Source: JANQRV01 sp964533785
GTDB lineage: Bacteria; Bacteroidota; Bacteroidia; Chitinophagales; Saprospiraceae
Direction: 5' to 3'
NCBI GenBank assembly: GCA_964533785.1
Contig: CAZHNG010000215.1
Coordinates: 1-12,067, forward strand
Length of the DNA: 12,067 bases
This document shows, piece after piece, positions 1 through 6,995 of the stretch. Position 1 is the first letter of the stretch; every line of letters begins with the position of its first letter. The notes below the pieces were generated by a model that saw nothing but the letters and a program-made list of their open reading frames with translations, made no database searches and was not told the DNA's origin. A program made the translations under genes and the position numbers.

Positions 1-64
1 CCCAGTATTTGTCTGCCGGTACATCTACGTATCCGATACTGTCTTTTTCTTGACGGTAGTTCAT
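1..64 (-). CDS. fumC: Class II fumarate hydratase, N-terminal fragment (runs off window)
   Basis: The reverse complement opens with ATG at 64 and reads MNYRQEKDSIG, then YVDVPADKYW, before leaving the window after 21 codons. The pattern (R-x-E-x-D-x-x-G, then VPADKYWG) is the conserved N-terminus of class II fumarase, the TCA-cycle enzyme interconverting fumarate and malate. Aspartate ammonia-lyase shares the fold but usually has a different residue pair where KYW stands here, so fumarase is preferred. Only about 5% of the usual ~465 residues is visible and no catalytic residue can be checked. The gene is divergent from the lipoprotein at 207, with a strong palindrome in the shared spacer. 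Confidence 0.8.
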   Translation of the reverse strand, partial: MNYRQEKDSIGYVDVPADKYW

Positions 65-104
65 TAATGTGTTGTTTTGACTTTTGAGAAATTTGCGATA
101 CAGG

Positions 105-131
105 CCTCCGAGGTTTTGAAAACCTCGGAGG
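105..131. repeat. Perfect 27-nt palindrome between divergent genes
   Basis: Two perfect 13-nt arms, CCTCCGAGGTTTT and AAAACCTCGGAGG, flank a single central G. As RNA this folds into a stable hairpin on either strand. It sits 41 nt upstream of the fumarase start and 76 nt upstream of the lipoprotein start, so it lies in the 5' leader or promoter zone of one or both. It is not followed by a T run, so a simple intrinsic terminator is unlikely. From memory, very similar sequences are scattered through intergenic DNA of many Bacteroidota, so a dispersed extragenic palindrome is the best reading; this was not checked. Confidence 0.7.
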
Positions 132-206
132 TCTACACCGCTTATTCGTCCAAAATAATCGTTAAAAAGCAAAAAACATCCTTATTTTTATAAAAAAACA
201 AAAGAC

Positions 207-845
207 ATGCAAAAATTACTGATTCTACCAACTATTTTATTAGGTCTGATATTTTTCACCGGCTGTGCCAATTCTTCCAATGAATCAACAGAGGAAGACA
301 CTACCGTCGAGGAAACCGCCAATCTCGATGACGGAGATGCAGCCATTACCGGTATGCAGGACGCCATGAAAAAAATGGAAGAAAGCATCAAAAGCATGAA
401 TGATGGCGAAGAAGTTGAGGTTGTTGACTTTCGCGAATTGAAAAAATTGTTGCCGGAACGTCTTGCAGGATTAAATCGCACGGAACACAAAGGCGCTAAG
501 ACAGGCGCTATGGGTATTAAAGTCTCCAATGCCGAAGCAACCTATGAAGACGGCGATAAAAAAATTGAAATCGAAATTACGGACACGGGTGGTTTAGGCA
601 TCGCCAAAATGGGTTTAGCGGCCTGGACGACCGTTGAGATCGACAGTGAATCGGATGATGGTTTCGAACGGACCTACAGGAAAGATGGTATGCATTACTA
701 CGAAAAGTATGAAGCAAGTCGAGAATACTACTCCATCAAGACTTACGCGGAAGAACGGTTGTTTATGGATGTGGAAGCCTGGCGGGTGGACCCTGATAAG
801 GTTAAAAAAGCAGTGGAAAAGATGCGCTTTAGTAAGGTCTTGTGA
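207..845 (+). CDS. Putative lipoprotein of unknown function
   Basis: 212 residues. Residues 1-20 form a lipoprotein signal (hydrophobic LLILPTILLGLIFF, then TGC), with Cys20 as the predicted lipidated residue. The mature start is rich in Ser, Asn, Glu and Asp up to about residue 45, a flexible acidic linker. A short amphipathic stretch with Met and Lys (about 48-66) follows, then a mixed alpha/beta domain (about 75-212) with the sequence GAMGIKVSNAEATYEDG near its start. I do not recognise the family. The ATG at 207 is chosen because the signal peptide begins there and no upstream start keeps it intact. A separate gene follows 114 nt downstream on the same strand. It is probably attached to the inner or outer membrane facing the periplasm; no enzymatic motif was seen. 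Confidence 0.85.
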   Translation: MQKLLILPTILLGLIFFTGCANSSNESTEEDTTVEETANLDDGDAAITGMQDAMKKMEESIKSMNDGEEVEVVDFRELKKLLPERLAGLNRTEHKGAKTGAMGIKVSNAEATYEDGDKKIEIEITDTGGLGIAKMGLAAWTTVEIDSESDDGFERTYRKDGMHYYEKYEASREYYSIKTYAEERLFMDVEAWRVDPDKVKKAVEKMRFSKVL

Positions 846-959
846 ATTAGTAAAAAATCAATCTATTCCAGGTTGGTAACTCATAGTTTGTCTGACCTTT
901 TTGGTTTTCCTTTGTTTTATTAGAAAACACTTTGCTGAATTTGATAAATCAAGGAAAAC

Positions 960-1535
960 ATGAGATGTATTATAGCTATTCTGATATTTGGATCTACCAT
1001 TCAGGGGCTGGATTCCCAAGAAATTGGTAACGAAGGAACTCAAAGTGTTTTCCAGAAAAATACCGTATATCTGGAAGTACTGGGAAACGCTCCTCTTTAT
1101 TCTATCAACTTTGACAGAATTTTATCCAAGCAAAATAAACGAGCGACGGCAGGAAGAGTTGGTTTGATGGTTTATCCGGCAAGCGACTATTTTCTGTTGA
1201 GTTTCCCCCTTGAAATGAATATTTTGTTTGGACAAGGAAAGGGCTACTTCGAATTGGGTTCCGGTTTTACCCCGTTTTACCACAGGTGGTTATCTCGTTC
1301 GTTTACGAATGCTAACGGGAACATTGTCGATTTCAGTTCACGTGATGCCTGGTTCGGAGGGGTCTCTCTAAGGGTTGGGTACAGACGTCAAAAACCGGAA
1401 GGTGGTTTCTTTTACCGGTTAGGATTTACCCCCATGTTGTTTTTTAGCGTAGACGAAAATGTCGAAGTTGAAGAAAACGGCATACTGCCATGGGGTGGTC
1501 TTAGTATCGGCTATACTTTTAAACGTAAGAATTAA
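960..1535 (+). CDS. Exported beta-rich protein, possible small outer-membrane barrel
   Basis: 191 residues. Residues 1-20 resemble a signal peptide (MRCIIAILIFGSTIQGLDSQ). The rest is dominated by alternating hydrophobic and polar strands: YLEVLGNAPLYSINFDRIL, GRVGLMVYPASDYFLLSFPLEMN, FELGSGFTPFYH, GVSLRVGYRR, and a final GGLSIGYTFKRKN. The amphipathic strands, glycine-aromatic turns and a last strand with an aromatic close to the C-terminus suggest an eight-stranded or similar outer-membrane barrel, but no family motif was recognised. Bacteroidota carry many such uncharacterised proteins. The ATG at 960 has AAGGAA a few bases upstream. The adjacent lipoprotein lies in the same orientation, but the 114-nt gap is no proof of an operon. 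Confidence 0.75.
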   Translation: MRCIIAILIFGSTIQGLDSQEIGNEGTQSVFQKNTVYLEVLGNAPLYSINFDRILSKQNKRATAGRVGLMVYPASDYFLLSFPLEMNILFGQGKGYFELGSGFTPFYHRWLSRSFTNANGNIVDFSSRDAWFGGVSLRVGYRRQKPEGGFFYRLGFTPMLFFSVDENVEVEENGILPWGGLSIGYTFKRKN

Positions 1536-1604
1536 TCCTAAAGGCCAATCTACTATTCCACCGATCTGTTCTCCCCAGGACAATCACCTTCCCGAATTTT
1601 CTGC

Positions 1605-1612
1605 TAGTTTTG
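1605..1612 (+). promoter_or_regulatory. Candidate Bacteroidota -7 element (TAGTTTTG)
   Basis: TAGTTTTG matches the Bacteroidota sigma-A -7 consensus TAnnTTTG and lies 29 nt before the TTG start of the GT2 gene at 1642, which would give a leader of about 20 nt. No clear TTTG -33 box is visible at the usual distance. This would be the start of transcription for the glycosyltransferase group. Confidence 0.35.
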
Positions 1613-1641
1613 CCGGTAAAACATTTTAAAGACAATCCGCT

Positions 1642-2337
1642 TTGAGAGAACCACCTATTATTGACATAATAATACCTGCTTTTAACGAAGAAAAGTCGAT
1701 AAGCCTGGTGTTACGCGATATTCCAAAATCTTTGGTGCGCCATACCATCGTCTGCAATAATGCCAGCACCGATCGTACGGCGGAGGTAGCCGCAGAGCAG
1801 GGAGCCGTTGTGGTGACTGAAATGCGCAAAGGCTACGGCAGCGCTTGCTTAAAAGGCATCGCAACTATCAATAGCCTGGAACAACATCCGGATATTGTTG
1901 TTTTCCTCGATGCGGATCATTCCGATTATCCGGAAGAATTGCCAAAAGTAATAGCTCCTATTCTAGATGAGGATTATGATCTGGTGATCGGTTCCCGGGC
2001 ACTGGGCAACATGGAAAAAGGGGCCATGCAACCCCAGCAGGTCTTTGGGAATTGGCTCGCCACTACTTTGATTCGCTTATTTTACAGATATGAGTTTACA
2101 GATCTGGGGCCTTTCCGTGCTATTAAATACGACCAACTGCTGGCGCTGAACATGCAGGACCCCGATTTTGGGTGGACAGTGGAGATGCAGGTCAAAGCCG
2201 CTAAAATGAGATTGAAGTGTACGGAAGTGCCCGTCAAATACCGGAAAAGAGTGGGAGTATCCAAAGTATCCGGAACGATCCGGGGTACTATTTTGGCGGG
2301 ACATAAAATTTTGTGGACGATATTTAAATTGTTATAG
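1642..2337 (+). CDS. GT2 glycosyltransferase, polyprenyl-phosphate sugar synthase-like
   Basis: 231 residues, a single GT-A domain. Visible motifs are IIIPAFNEEKSI (9-20) for nucleotide-sugar binding, NNASTDRT (39-46), the metal-binding DAD (90-92) in VVFLDADHSD, FTDLGPFRAI (152-161), GWTVEMQ (177-183), and VKYRKRVGVSKVSGT near the C-terminus. The last three are typical of dolichol/undecaprenyl-phosphate mannose or glucose synthases, which move a sugar from GDP- or UDP-sugar to a polyprenyl phosphate on the cytoplasmic face. The sugar cannot be read from sequence. There is no long C-terminal membrane domain, as in soluble DPM1-type enzymes. The start is TTG: an in-frame stop (TAA, 1627-1629) lies just upstream and no ATG precedes the conserved strand. 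The polyprenyl-sugar product would suit the GT-C enzyme at 4310. Confidence 0.88.
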   Translation: MREPPIIDIIIPAFNEEKSISLVLRDIPKSLVRHTIVCNNASTDRTAEVAAEQGAVVVTEMRKGYGSACLKGIATINSLEQHPDIVVFLDADHSDYPEELPKVIAPILDEDYDLVIGSRALGNMEKGAMQPQQVFGNWLATTLIRLFYRYEFTDLGPFRAIKYDQLLALNMQDPDFGWTVEMQVKAAKMRLKCTEVPVKYRKRVGVSKVSGTIRGTILAGHKILWTIFKLL

Positions 2338-2513
2338 ACGCCGGACGCTAGGTTTACTGCCGGTCAAACTTGGGATCAAAGGCTTTTACTCACCGCAAAG
2401 GCCACGAAGAATTGCCAAGATAAGAGAACTTCGCGTTCTTTGCGGTGATTGAAGTTGCCACCAAGTTTAGAGGTCAATACAATTAGGCACTAGCGTCTAG
2501 CGTCCAACTTCTA
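2335..2513. repeat. 179-bp nested palindromic, MITE-like element
   Basis: The outer arms are TAGACGCCGGACGCTAG (2335-2351) and, inverted, CTAGCGTCCAACTTCTA (2497-2513): 14 of 17 positions pair. Inside are AAACTTGG (2366-2373) with CCAAGTTT (2461-2468), then TCACCGCAAAG (2390-2400) with CTTTGCGGTGA (2438-2448), then CGAAG (2405-2409) with CTTCG (2429-2433). All pairs are nested around one centre, so the stretch can fold into one long interrupted hairpin. The left end includes the stop codon of the preceding gene, and the right end is 17 nt before the next start. No protein is encoded. It fills almost the whole spacer between two glycosyltransferase genes. Confidence 0.65.
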
Positions 2514-2530
2514 AAAAAACATTAAACATA

Positions 2531-4093
2531 ATGCCAATTATAGCCTATATCGTATTGGCGATTTACAGTATTGCGTTGTTGTACATTACCGTCTATTGCC
2601 TGATGCAATTTGACTTGTTGTACCATTACAAAAAGGAGGCCCAAAAACCGGTAACCGCTGTGCAGAAAAAGCAGAGAGCCCTCGTAAATGCAGGAGAAGG
2701 AGAAAACGCCTATATTGTGGAAGAAAAAGGGCCCAGCACTTCTGAAGATAAGGAATATCCATTTGTTACCATCCAACTGCCCATTTACAATGAGATGTAC
2801 GTAGTAGAGCGGTTAATCGAAAGTATTACCCGTCTGGATTATCCTAAAGATCGCTTTGAAATTCACGTCTTGGACGATTCGACGGACGAAACAGTTGAAA
2901 TCACCCGAAAAAAGGTGACAGAGTATCAGTCCAAAGGGTTTAACATTCAGCAAATACGCCGGAACAAACGACAAGGATTTAAAGCCGGGGCCCTGCGCGA
3001 TGCCATGCCTTTGGCTAAAGGAGCGTTTATCGCGATTTTTGATGCTGACTTTTTACCAGACCCCGCATTTTTGAAAGAAACCATTCCCCATTTTGCTGAT
3101 CCAAAAGTTGGAGTGGTGCAGACACGTTGGGAGCGCATCCAAGAAGATTACTCCATCATAACTAAAGTGCAAGCCTTACAGTTGAATGTTCACTTTTCGG
3201 TGGAACAGACAGGACGCATGAAGGGTAACTACCTCCTTCAGTTTAACGGTACGGCTGGTGTTTGGCGCCGCAGAACCATCGAAGATGCCGGCGGCTGGGA
3301 AGCAGATACGCTTACGGAAGATCTGGACCTCAGCATCCGGGCCCAACTAAAGGGCTGGAAGATCAAATACCGGGAAGAAGTAGGTTCTCCCGCCGAATTG
3401 CCGGCGGAAATGAACGGCTTTAAATCCCAACAATTTCGTTGGATGAAGGGTGGAGCCGAAACAGCTAAAAAGATGTTGCCTACGATTTGGAAATCCTCCT
3501 TGAGTTTCTGGCAAAAGGTACAAGCCACTTTTCATTTGTTGGCGAGTTCGGTTTTCATTTTCGTTTTTATTTTGGGCGTATTTAGCGTCCCTTTACTCTT
3601 TTATTTGAGTGATTTGATCGAAGTTGGCTTCAGTAAAAACTTTTTTGCGTATTTCTTGGTGGGTCTTTTGTCAATAACCGCCGTTTATTACGTTGGTAAC
3701 GTGCAGGCCGGTTTTCATAAAGAACCATTTTCCAAACTACTGTATAAGTTTGTTTTCCTCTTTCCATTATTCCTTGCGCTTTCCATGGGGCTGTCACTGC
3801 ACAATTCCATTGCCGTTCTCCAGGGATATTTAGGCAAGCAGTCCCCTTTCGTACGTACTCCAAAATTTAACATACAAACGATCAGGGACCGGTTGTCCAG
3901 CCGTAAGAAATACCTGAAATACCGGCTAACCTGGACGACTATTCTAGAGGGCGTAATGTCTCTTTATTTCCTGGGCGGTGTATTAGGCGGTATTTACCTA
4001 CAGAATACGACCTTTATTGTCTTCCACTTGATGTTGTTCGTGGGCTACGGGACGATCTTTTATTTTACCGTGAAACATTTGCGATTGAAGTAG
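2531..4093 (+). CDS. Membrane GT2 glycosyltransferase, CslA/cellulose-synthase-like
   Basis: 520 residues. One N-terminal membrane span (about 3-27), a charged linker (32-75), then a GT-A catalytic domain: IQLPIYNE (81-88), LDDSTDE (114-120), the metal-binding DAD (171-173), TEDLDLSIR (262-270) with the probable catalytic Asp in TED, and QQFRW (300-304), the Q-x-x-R-W motif of processive beta-glycan synthases. About five C-terminal spans follow (roughly 330-355, 365-390, 405-430, 470-492, 497-516). This resembles the CESA_CaSu_A2/CslA-like branch, whose plant members make beta-mannan or glucomannan. It lacks a PilZ c-di-GMP domain, so it is not a standard BcsA. It likely polymerises or adds hexose at the inner membrane from a cytoplasmic nucleotide sugar; the product is unknown. 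The same-strand neighbours are two other glycosyltransferases. Confidence 0.9.
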   Translation: MPIIAYIVLAIYSIALLYITVYCLMQFDLLYHYKKEAQKPVTAVQKKQRALVNAGEGENAYIVEEKGPSTSEDKEYPFVTIQLPIYNEMYVVERLIESITRLDYPKDRFEIHVLDDSTDETVEITRKKVTEYQSKGFNIQQIRRNKRQGFKAGALRDAMPLAKGAFIAIFDADFLPDPAFLKETIPHFADPKVGVVQTRWERIQEDYSIITKVQALQLNVHFSVEQTGRMKGNYLLQFNGTAGVWRRRTIEDAGGWEADTLTEDLDLSIRAQLKGWKIKYREEVGSPAELPAEMNGFKSQQFRWMKGGAETAKKMLPTIWKSSLSFWQKVQATFHLLASSVFIFVFILGVFSVPLLFYLSDLIEVGFSKNFFAYFLVGLLSITAVYYVGNVQAGFHKEPFSKLLYKFVFLFPLFLALSMGLSLHNSIAVLQGYLGKQSPFVRTPKFNIQTIRDRLSSRKKYLKYRLTWTTILEGVMSLYFLGGVLGGIYLQNTTFIVFHLMLFVGYGTIFYFTVKHLRLK

Positions 4094-4109
4094 GGAGAAG
4101 GGATTTTGC

Positions 4110-4135
4110 GGGACTTCGTCCCTCCATACCTTTTT
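4110..4135 (+). terminator. Weak hairpin with T run after the CslA-like gene
   Basis: GGGAC and GTCCC pair around a TTC loop (4110-4122), 16 nt after the stop codon. A TTTTT run comes at 4131-4135, eight bases beyond the stem. The spacing is too long for a strong intrinsic terminator, so it may only attenuate transcription. The remaining spacer up to 4309 shows no other structure; a 23-codon ATG frame at 4140 has no supporting features. Confidence 0.3.
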
Positions 4136-4309
4136 AAGCATGGTGGACGTGGAAACCATAGAGGGTTATTGTACCATGAACTTCCTTGCGGAAACGATGA
4201 TAGAGATTTAGTTTATGGGAAAAGAGATTGTTCCTTATTTGTTTTTCAGAATACCAGGGAATAAAATAAATTTGGAGGTATCGATCTATCTTACGCCTTA
4301 ACTTGAGTT

Positions 4310-5656
4310 ATGCCGAAGCCATCCCTAAAATTCTACCTTTTTGCCCTAATCCAGTTCATTGCCATCCTATATCTTGGTTATGGATTAGATCAATCTGACT
4401 TTATCCCGTTGATCTCTACCTTTGGACTGGCTTTCGGCATGTACTTATTGGCGTTTTACTATACAGGTTCTAACACTGACCTCGATTTTCTTATCGGTTG
4501 TTCCATACTATTTCGGGCAGTATTGATCTTTAGCTTCCCAAATCTGTCCGATGACATTTACCGCTTCATCTGGGATGGCAACCTGATCATCAACGGTATC
4601 AACCCATTCGGTGACTTACCTTCCACGATTATTGATTCAGGAAAAGACCTGCGGGGGATCACTCCGGATTTATACGAAAAACTCAACTCACCAGACTACT
4701 ATACGATTTATCCTCCCATTGCCCAACTGATCAATGTCATTGCGGTAAGCATTTTTCCAACCAATTGGTGGGGAGCGGCCATTGTAATGAAACTATTCCT
4801 CTTTGCCTTTGAAGTGGGTAATATCTTTTTAGTGAGGCAACTGTTGCAAAAATTCGCCATACCCACCAAGAATGTGCTTTTGTACGCCTTGAATCCGTTG
4901 ATCATTATCGAAATTGTCGGTAACCTGCATTTTGAAGGAGGGATGATCTTTTTCCTACTCCTAGGTTTTTATTGCTTGGTACAATCCAAAAGAGAGCTGG
5001 CTGCCGTCAGTATGGCTTTTTCCGTTGCCTCCAAACTATTGCCGCTGCTTTTCATGCCTTTTCTTATTCGCAGGCTGGGCTGGCTAAGGAGTTGGCGTTT
5101 TTTCACCATTATGGGAGTGGTGCTTTTACTCTTGTTTCTGCCTTTATTGAGTGGTACCTTCCTGCAAAATTTTGGGAATAGCCTGGACCTATACTTCAGG
5201 AAGTTTGAATTCAACGCAAGTATTTACTATGTATTCCGGTGGATCGGCTACCAAACCCGGGGGTTCAATTTAATACAAGTCATTGGGCCAAGACTGGCCA
5301 TTGCAGTATTTGTGATTATAATATTAGCCAGCCTCATTGAAAAAGGTAAAGATTGGAAAAGCTGGCCTGGCTTATGTTTGCTAGCCATTACTACTTACCT
5401 ATTCTTAGGGACCACCATCCATCCCTGGTACGTGAGTTTACCTTTGATACTGTGTCTGTTTACCCGTTTTCGCTTTCCAGTATTGTGGTCGGGACTGATC
5501 ATGATGACCTACATCAATTACAGTTATACGCCTTATTTTGAAAATTTATGGATCGTAGGTATTGAATACGGATTGGTCTTTGGCTTTTTGGCTTATGAAT
5601 TGTGGAGGGAAAGGCCCGTATTTAAACGAAATATAGAAACACCTTCAAGGCCATGA
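4310..5656 (+). CDS. GT-C integral-membrane glycosyltransferase, polyprenyl-phosphate-sugar dependent
   Basis: 448 residues with about 11-12 hydrophobic spans across the whole length. After two or three N-terminal spans a periplasmic loop carries SDDIYRFIWDG (80-90), INPFG (97-101) and TIYPPIAQ (132-139). The D-x-Y-R-(F/Y)-x-W-D-G ... INP(F/Y) ... TIYPP-x-x-Q series is typical of bacterial GT-C mannosyltransferase-like proteins (GT87/DUF2029-related), with acidic residues in the first loop as catalytic candidates. Such enzymes take sugar from polyprenyl-phosphate-sugar on the periplasmic side. A GT2 of the polyprenyl-sugar synthase type 2 kb upstream could supply the donor. The acceptor and linkage are unknown. 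The ATG at 4310 leads directly into the first span. The stop codon lies inside the left arm of a long inverted repeat. Confidence 0.82.
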   Translation: MPKPSLKFYLFALIQFIAILYLGYGLDQSDFIPLISTFGLAFGMYLLAFYYTGSNTDLDFLIGCSILFRAVLIFSFPNLSDDIYRFIWDGNLIINGINPFGDLPSTIIDSGKDLRGITPDLYEKLNSPDYYTIYPPIAQLINVIAVSIFPTNWWGAAIVMKLFLFAFEVGNIFLVRQLLQKFAIPTKNVLLYALNPLIIIEIVGNLHFEGGMIFFLLLGFYCLVQSKRELAAVSMAFSVASKLLPLLFMPFLIRRLGWLRSWRFFTIMGVVLLLLFLPLLSGTFLQNFGNSLDLYFRKFEFNASIYYVFRWIGYQTRGFNLIQVIGPRLAIAVFVIIILASLIEKGKDWKSWPGLCLLAITTYLFLGTTIHPWYVSLPLILCLFTRFRFPVLWSGLIMMTYINYSYTPYFENLWIVGIEYGLVFGFLAYELWRERPVFKRNIETPSRP

Positions 5657-5710
5657 TACAAAGAGGCTCACCGAAAACGAGATTGTTTTAGGTAAGCCTC
5701 TTTGTATCAT
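5653..5710. repeat. Long inverted repeat overlapping the GT-C stop codon
   Basis: The left arm (5653-5678) and right arm (5685-5710) pair over 24 of 26 positions: a 16-bp perfect outer stem (ATGATACAAAGAGGCT with its complement), then ACC/GGT, then AAAAC/GTTTT, with single mismatches at 5669/5694 and 5673/5690 and a 6-nt loop (GAGATT). The GT-C stop TGA is at 5654-5656 inside the left arm. Located between convergent genes, it could stop transcription from both sides, though no T run follows on either strand. ATGATACA recurs at 5746-5753, so the repeat may derive from an insertion element. Confidence 0.75.
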
Positions 5711-5740
5711 GTTGCATTATAGCCTTATCTTCTTGGTGTT

Positions 5741-5758
5741 GACTTATGATACAGCCTC
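5741..5758. mobile_element. IS-end-like remnant
   Basis: GACTTATGATACAGCCTC resembles, from memory, the terminal repeats of some IS1182/IS4-type insertion sequences (ends of the GAGGCTGT...CATAAGTC kind). No transposase is present in the window. With AAGAGGCT at 5661-5668 it could delimit a ~95-bp deletion derivative containing the hairpin half. This was not checked against any database. Confidence 0.3.
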
Positions 5759-5773
5759 CTTCTAAGCTATGCT

Positions 5774-5801
5774 AAAAACGCTCTTGCTGATATTTTATCA
5801 G
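5774..5801 (-). terminator. Possible terminator of the T9SS protein gene
   Basis: On the minus strand CTGATA and TATCAG pair around AAA (5801-5787), followed by eight bases and TTTTT (5778-5774), about 20 nt past the stop codon. The stem is AT-rich and short and the T run is distant, so strength is doubtful. Confidence 0.35.
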
Positions 5802-5812
5802 ACTGAACACCC
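5774..5812 (-). repeat. Two-part 39-nt motif, copy 1
   Basis: On the minus strand, GGGTGTTCAGTCTG is followed after exactly 17 nt by GCGTTTTT. The same two blocks with the same 17-nt spacing occur at 12017-12055 on the plus strand. This copy starts five nt after the stop codon of the T9SS gene and contains a terminator-like hairpin. Confidence 0.55.
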
Positions 5813-5817
5813 CACCT

Positions 5818-6645
5818 TTAATCACCTGATTTTAAGACCAAGTTCGTTATTCTACCACTTTCATTTTGGATCTGGTAATAATAAGGACCGTTGGCCTGGA
5901 GAAGATCTGCCGAAATTGAAAAAAGACTCTGGCCACTTTTTAAGGAAAGGGTTTTATAATAAATCTGTCTGCCGGCAGCATCAAAAATAGCGAAGTCTAG
6001 TACCTCAGATTTTTGTAGATCCAAGGAAAAATTAAGTTGATCCACGAAAGGGTTAGGGTAAGTTTTGACCTCCACTCCTTCCAGCGTACGTTGCCGGGTA
6101 CTGGTAATGGGAGGCAGTTGAGACACCAAAGTATTGATCGTAACATTGGTATGAACGGGGGACCGGTTATCAAAGTAAATATCGGCCCGGTTTTCCACCA
6201 ATGTATTTTCCGGCGCTCCTTTCAACGGACGGATCGAATAAGCCACAAAGCCTTTGCTCAACTCCCCATCTATTGCTTTACCCGGTAAGGCGATATTCTC
6301 AAAGGTAAATTCCACAAAATGCTTGGGAATGTTGATCAAGGTTACAAACTGGTGGCTACCGTTCAATGGCCGAAAAGTAGTGATGTCCAGGTTTTCATCA
6401 ATGGTATCTCGGATCACTAAATGTTTAGCCGTATCAGCAGTAGTGTTCTGAAAATAAACGGTGTACTGCAATTCTTCCTCAAACAAGGTGTAATTAACAC
6501 CTTCCTCCCGCGTAGGCTTTACAGATTTGTAATTGGTTGGCGGTTCGCAACATGAGGAATCGGATGGTAAATTTGCTTCGTTTGATTGTCCGTAAATCGG
6601 TATCGTAACTATTGCTACCATATAGGCAATAAGGGACCTTTTCAT
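5818..6645 (-). CDS. Short T9SS-secreted protein with DUF11/DUF7619-like domain and type A sorting signal
   Basis: 275 residues. Signal peptide at 1-20 (MKRSLIAYMVAIVTIPIYGQ). Residues about 55-175 form the beta-sandwich usual in Bacteroidota surface proteins: LQYTVYFQNTTADTAKHLVIRDTID (59-83), LDITTF, FTFENIALPGKAID, GFVAYSIRP and ENRADIYFDNRSPVHTN (151-167). Residues about 190-275 form a T9SS C-terminal sorting domain with the YPNPF motif (196-200), FAIFDAAGRQIYYK and a final LVLKSGD strand; it directs export through the outer membrane. In most relatives this pair of domains ends a much larger adhesin or enzyme; here nothing else is present apart from a ~35-residue N-terminal segment with SCCEPPT. 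It could be a secreted structural or adhesion protein, or the remnant of a larger one. It is convergent with the GT-C gene. Confidence 0.85.
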   Translation of the reverse strand: MKRSLIAYMVAIVTIPIYGQSNEANLPSDSSCCEPPTNYKSVKPTREEGVNYTLFEEELQYTVYFQNTTADTAKHLVIRDTIDENLDITTFRPLNGSHQFVTLINIPKHFVEFTFENIALPGKAIDGELSKGFVAYSIRPLKGAPENTLVENRADIYFDNRSPVHTNVTINTLVSQLPPITSTRQRTLEGVEVKTYPNPFVDQLNFSLDLQKSEVLDFAIFDAAGRQIYYKTLSLKSGQSLFSISADLLQANGPYYYQIQNESGRITNLVLKSGD

Positions 6646-6770
6646 AGTCAGCTGATTATGAGAGTTATATTAATGTATAAATTCGTTTTCCTGTTCTACA
6701 TTGTAGTTCTCTCAAAGTGTTTCCCCTTAGTTGTTGTTGCCAATCTCTCGCATAAGATTGGTTGAAAACA

Positions 6771-6795
6771 CATACCCGGAATGATTTCCGGTATG
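6771..6795. repeat. Bulged hairpin upstream of the T9SS gene
   Basis: CATACCCGGAA and TTCCGGTATG are complementary over 10 pairs with one bulged C and a TGAT loop. It lies 126 nt before the T9SS gene start on the minus strand. A second hairpin (6740-6761) sits 9 nt away, so the two form a tandem stem-loop pair in the probable leader. Function unknown. Confidence 0.45.
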
Positions 6796-6995
6796 ATCAG
6801 CTTTATGATTAGTTATTTTCCTGTTAGTAGTTGAGACGCTAGAAAAATATCAATGTAACTTCTTCGGTTAAGCATCTGGCTTCTAAAAATTATACTGTAA
6901 ATCCAGCACGGTGTTACTTAAGATGGATCAATTTTTCAATCACAATTTTTGGTAGGTTGCTACATCGATGCAATTCCAATAATCACAATTTACAA

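Noticed and set aside
3390..3410. CCGCCG/CGGCGG hairpin within the CslA-like gene
   Set aside because: It lies in a conserved coding stretch and is explained by Pro, Ala and Glu codons.
2531..4093. Annotation as cellulose synthase BcsA
   Set aside because: No PilZ domain, no bcsB/bcsC-type neighbours, and the motif context fits the CslA-like branch better.
4140..4211. A 23-codon ATG frame in the spacer between the CslA-like and GT-C genes
   Set aside because: No ribosome site, no recognisable motif and no leader-type structure; chance frames of this size are common.
4972..5214. Overlapping open frames on both strands inside the GT-C gene, and similar ones inside the other large genes
   Set aside because: They lie entirely within well-supported genes, lack family motifs and have unlikely composition.
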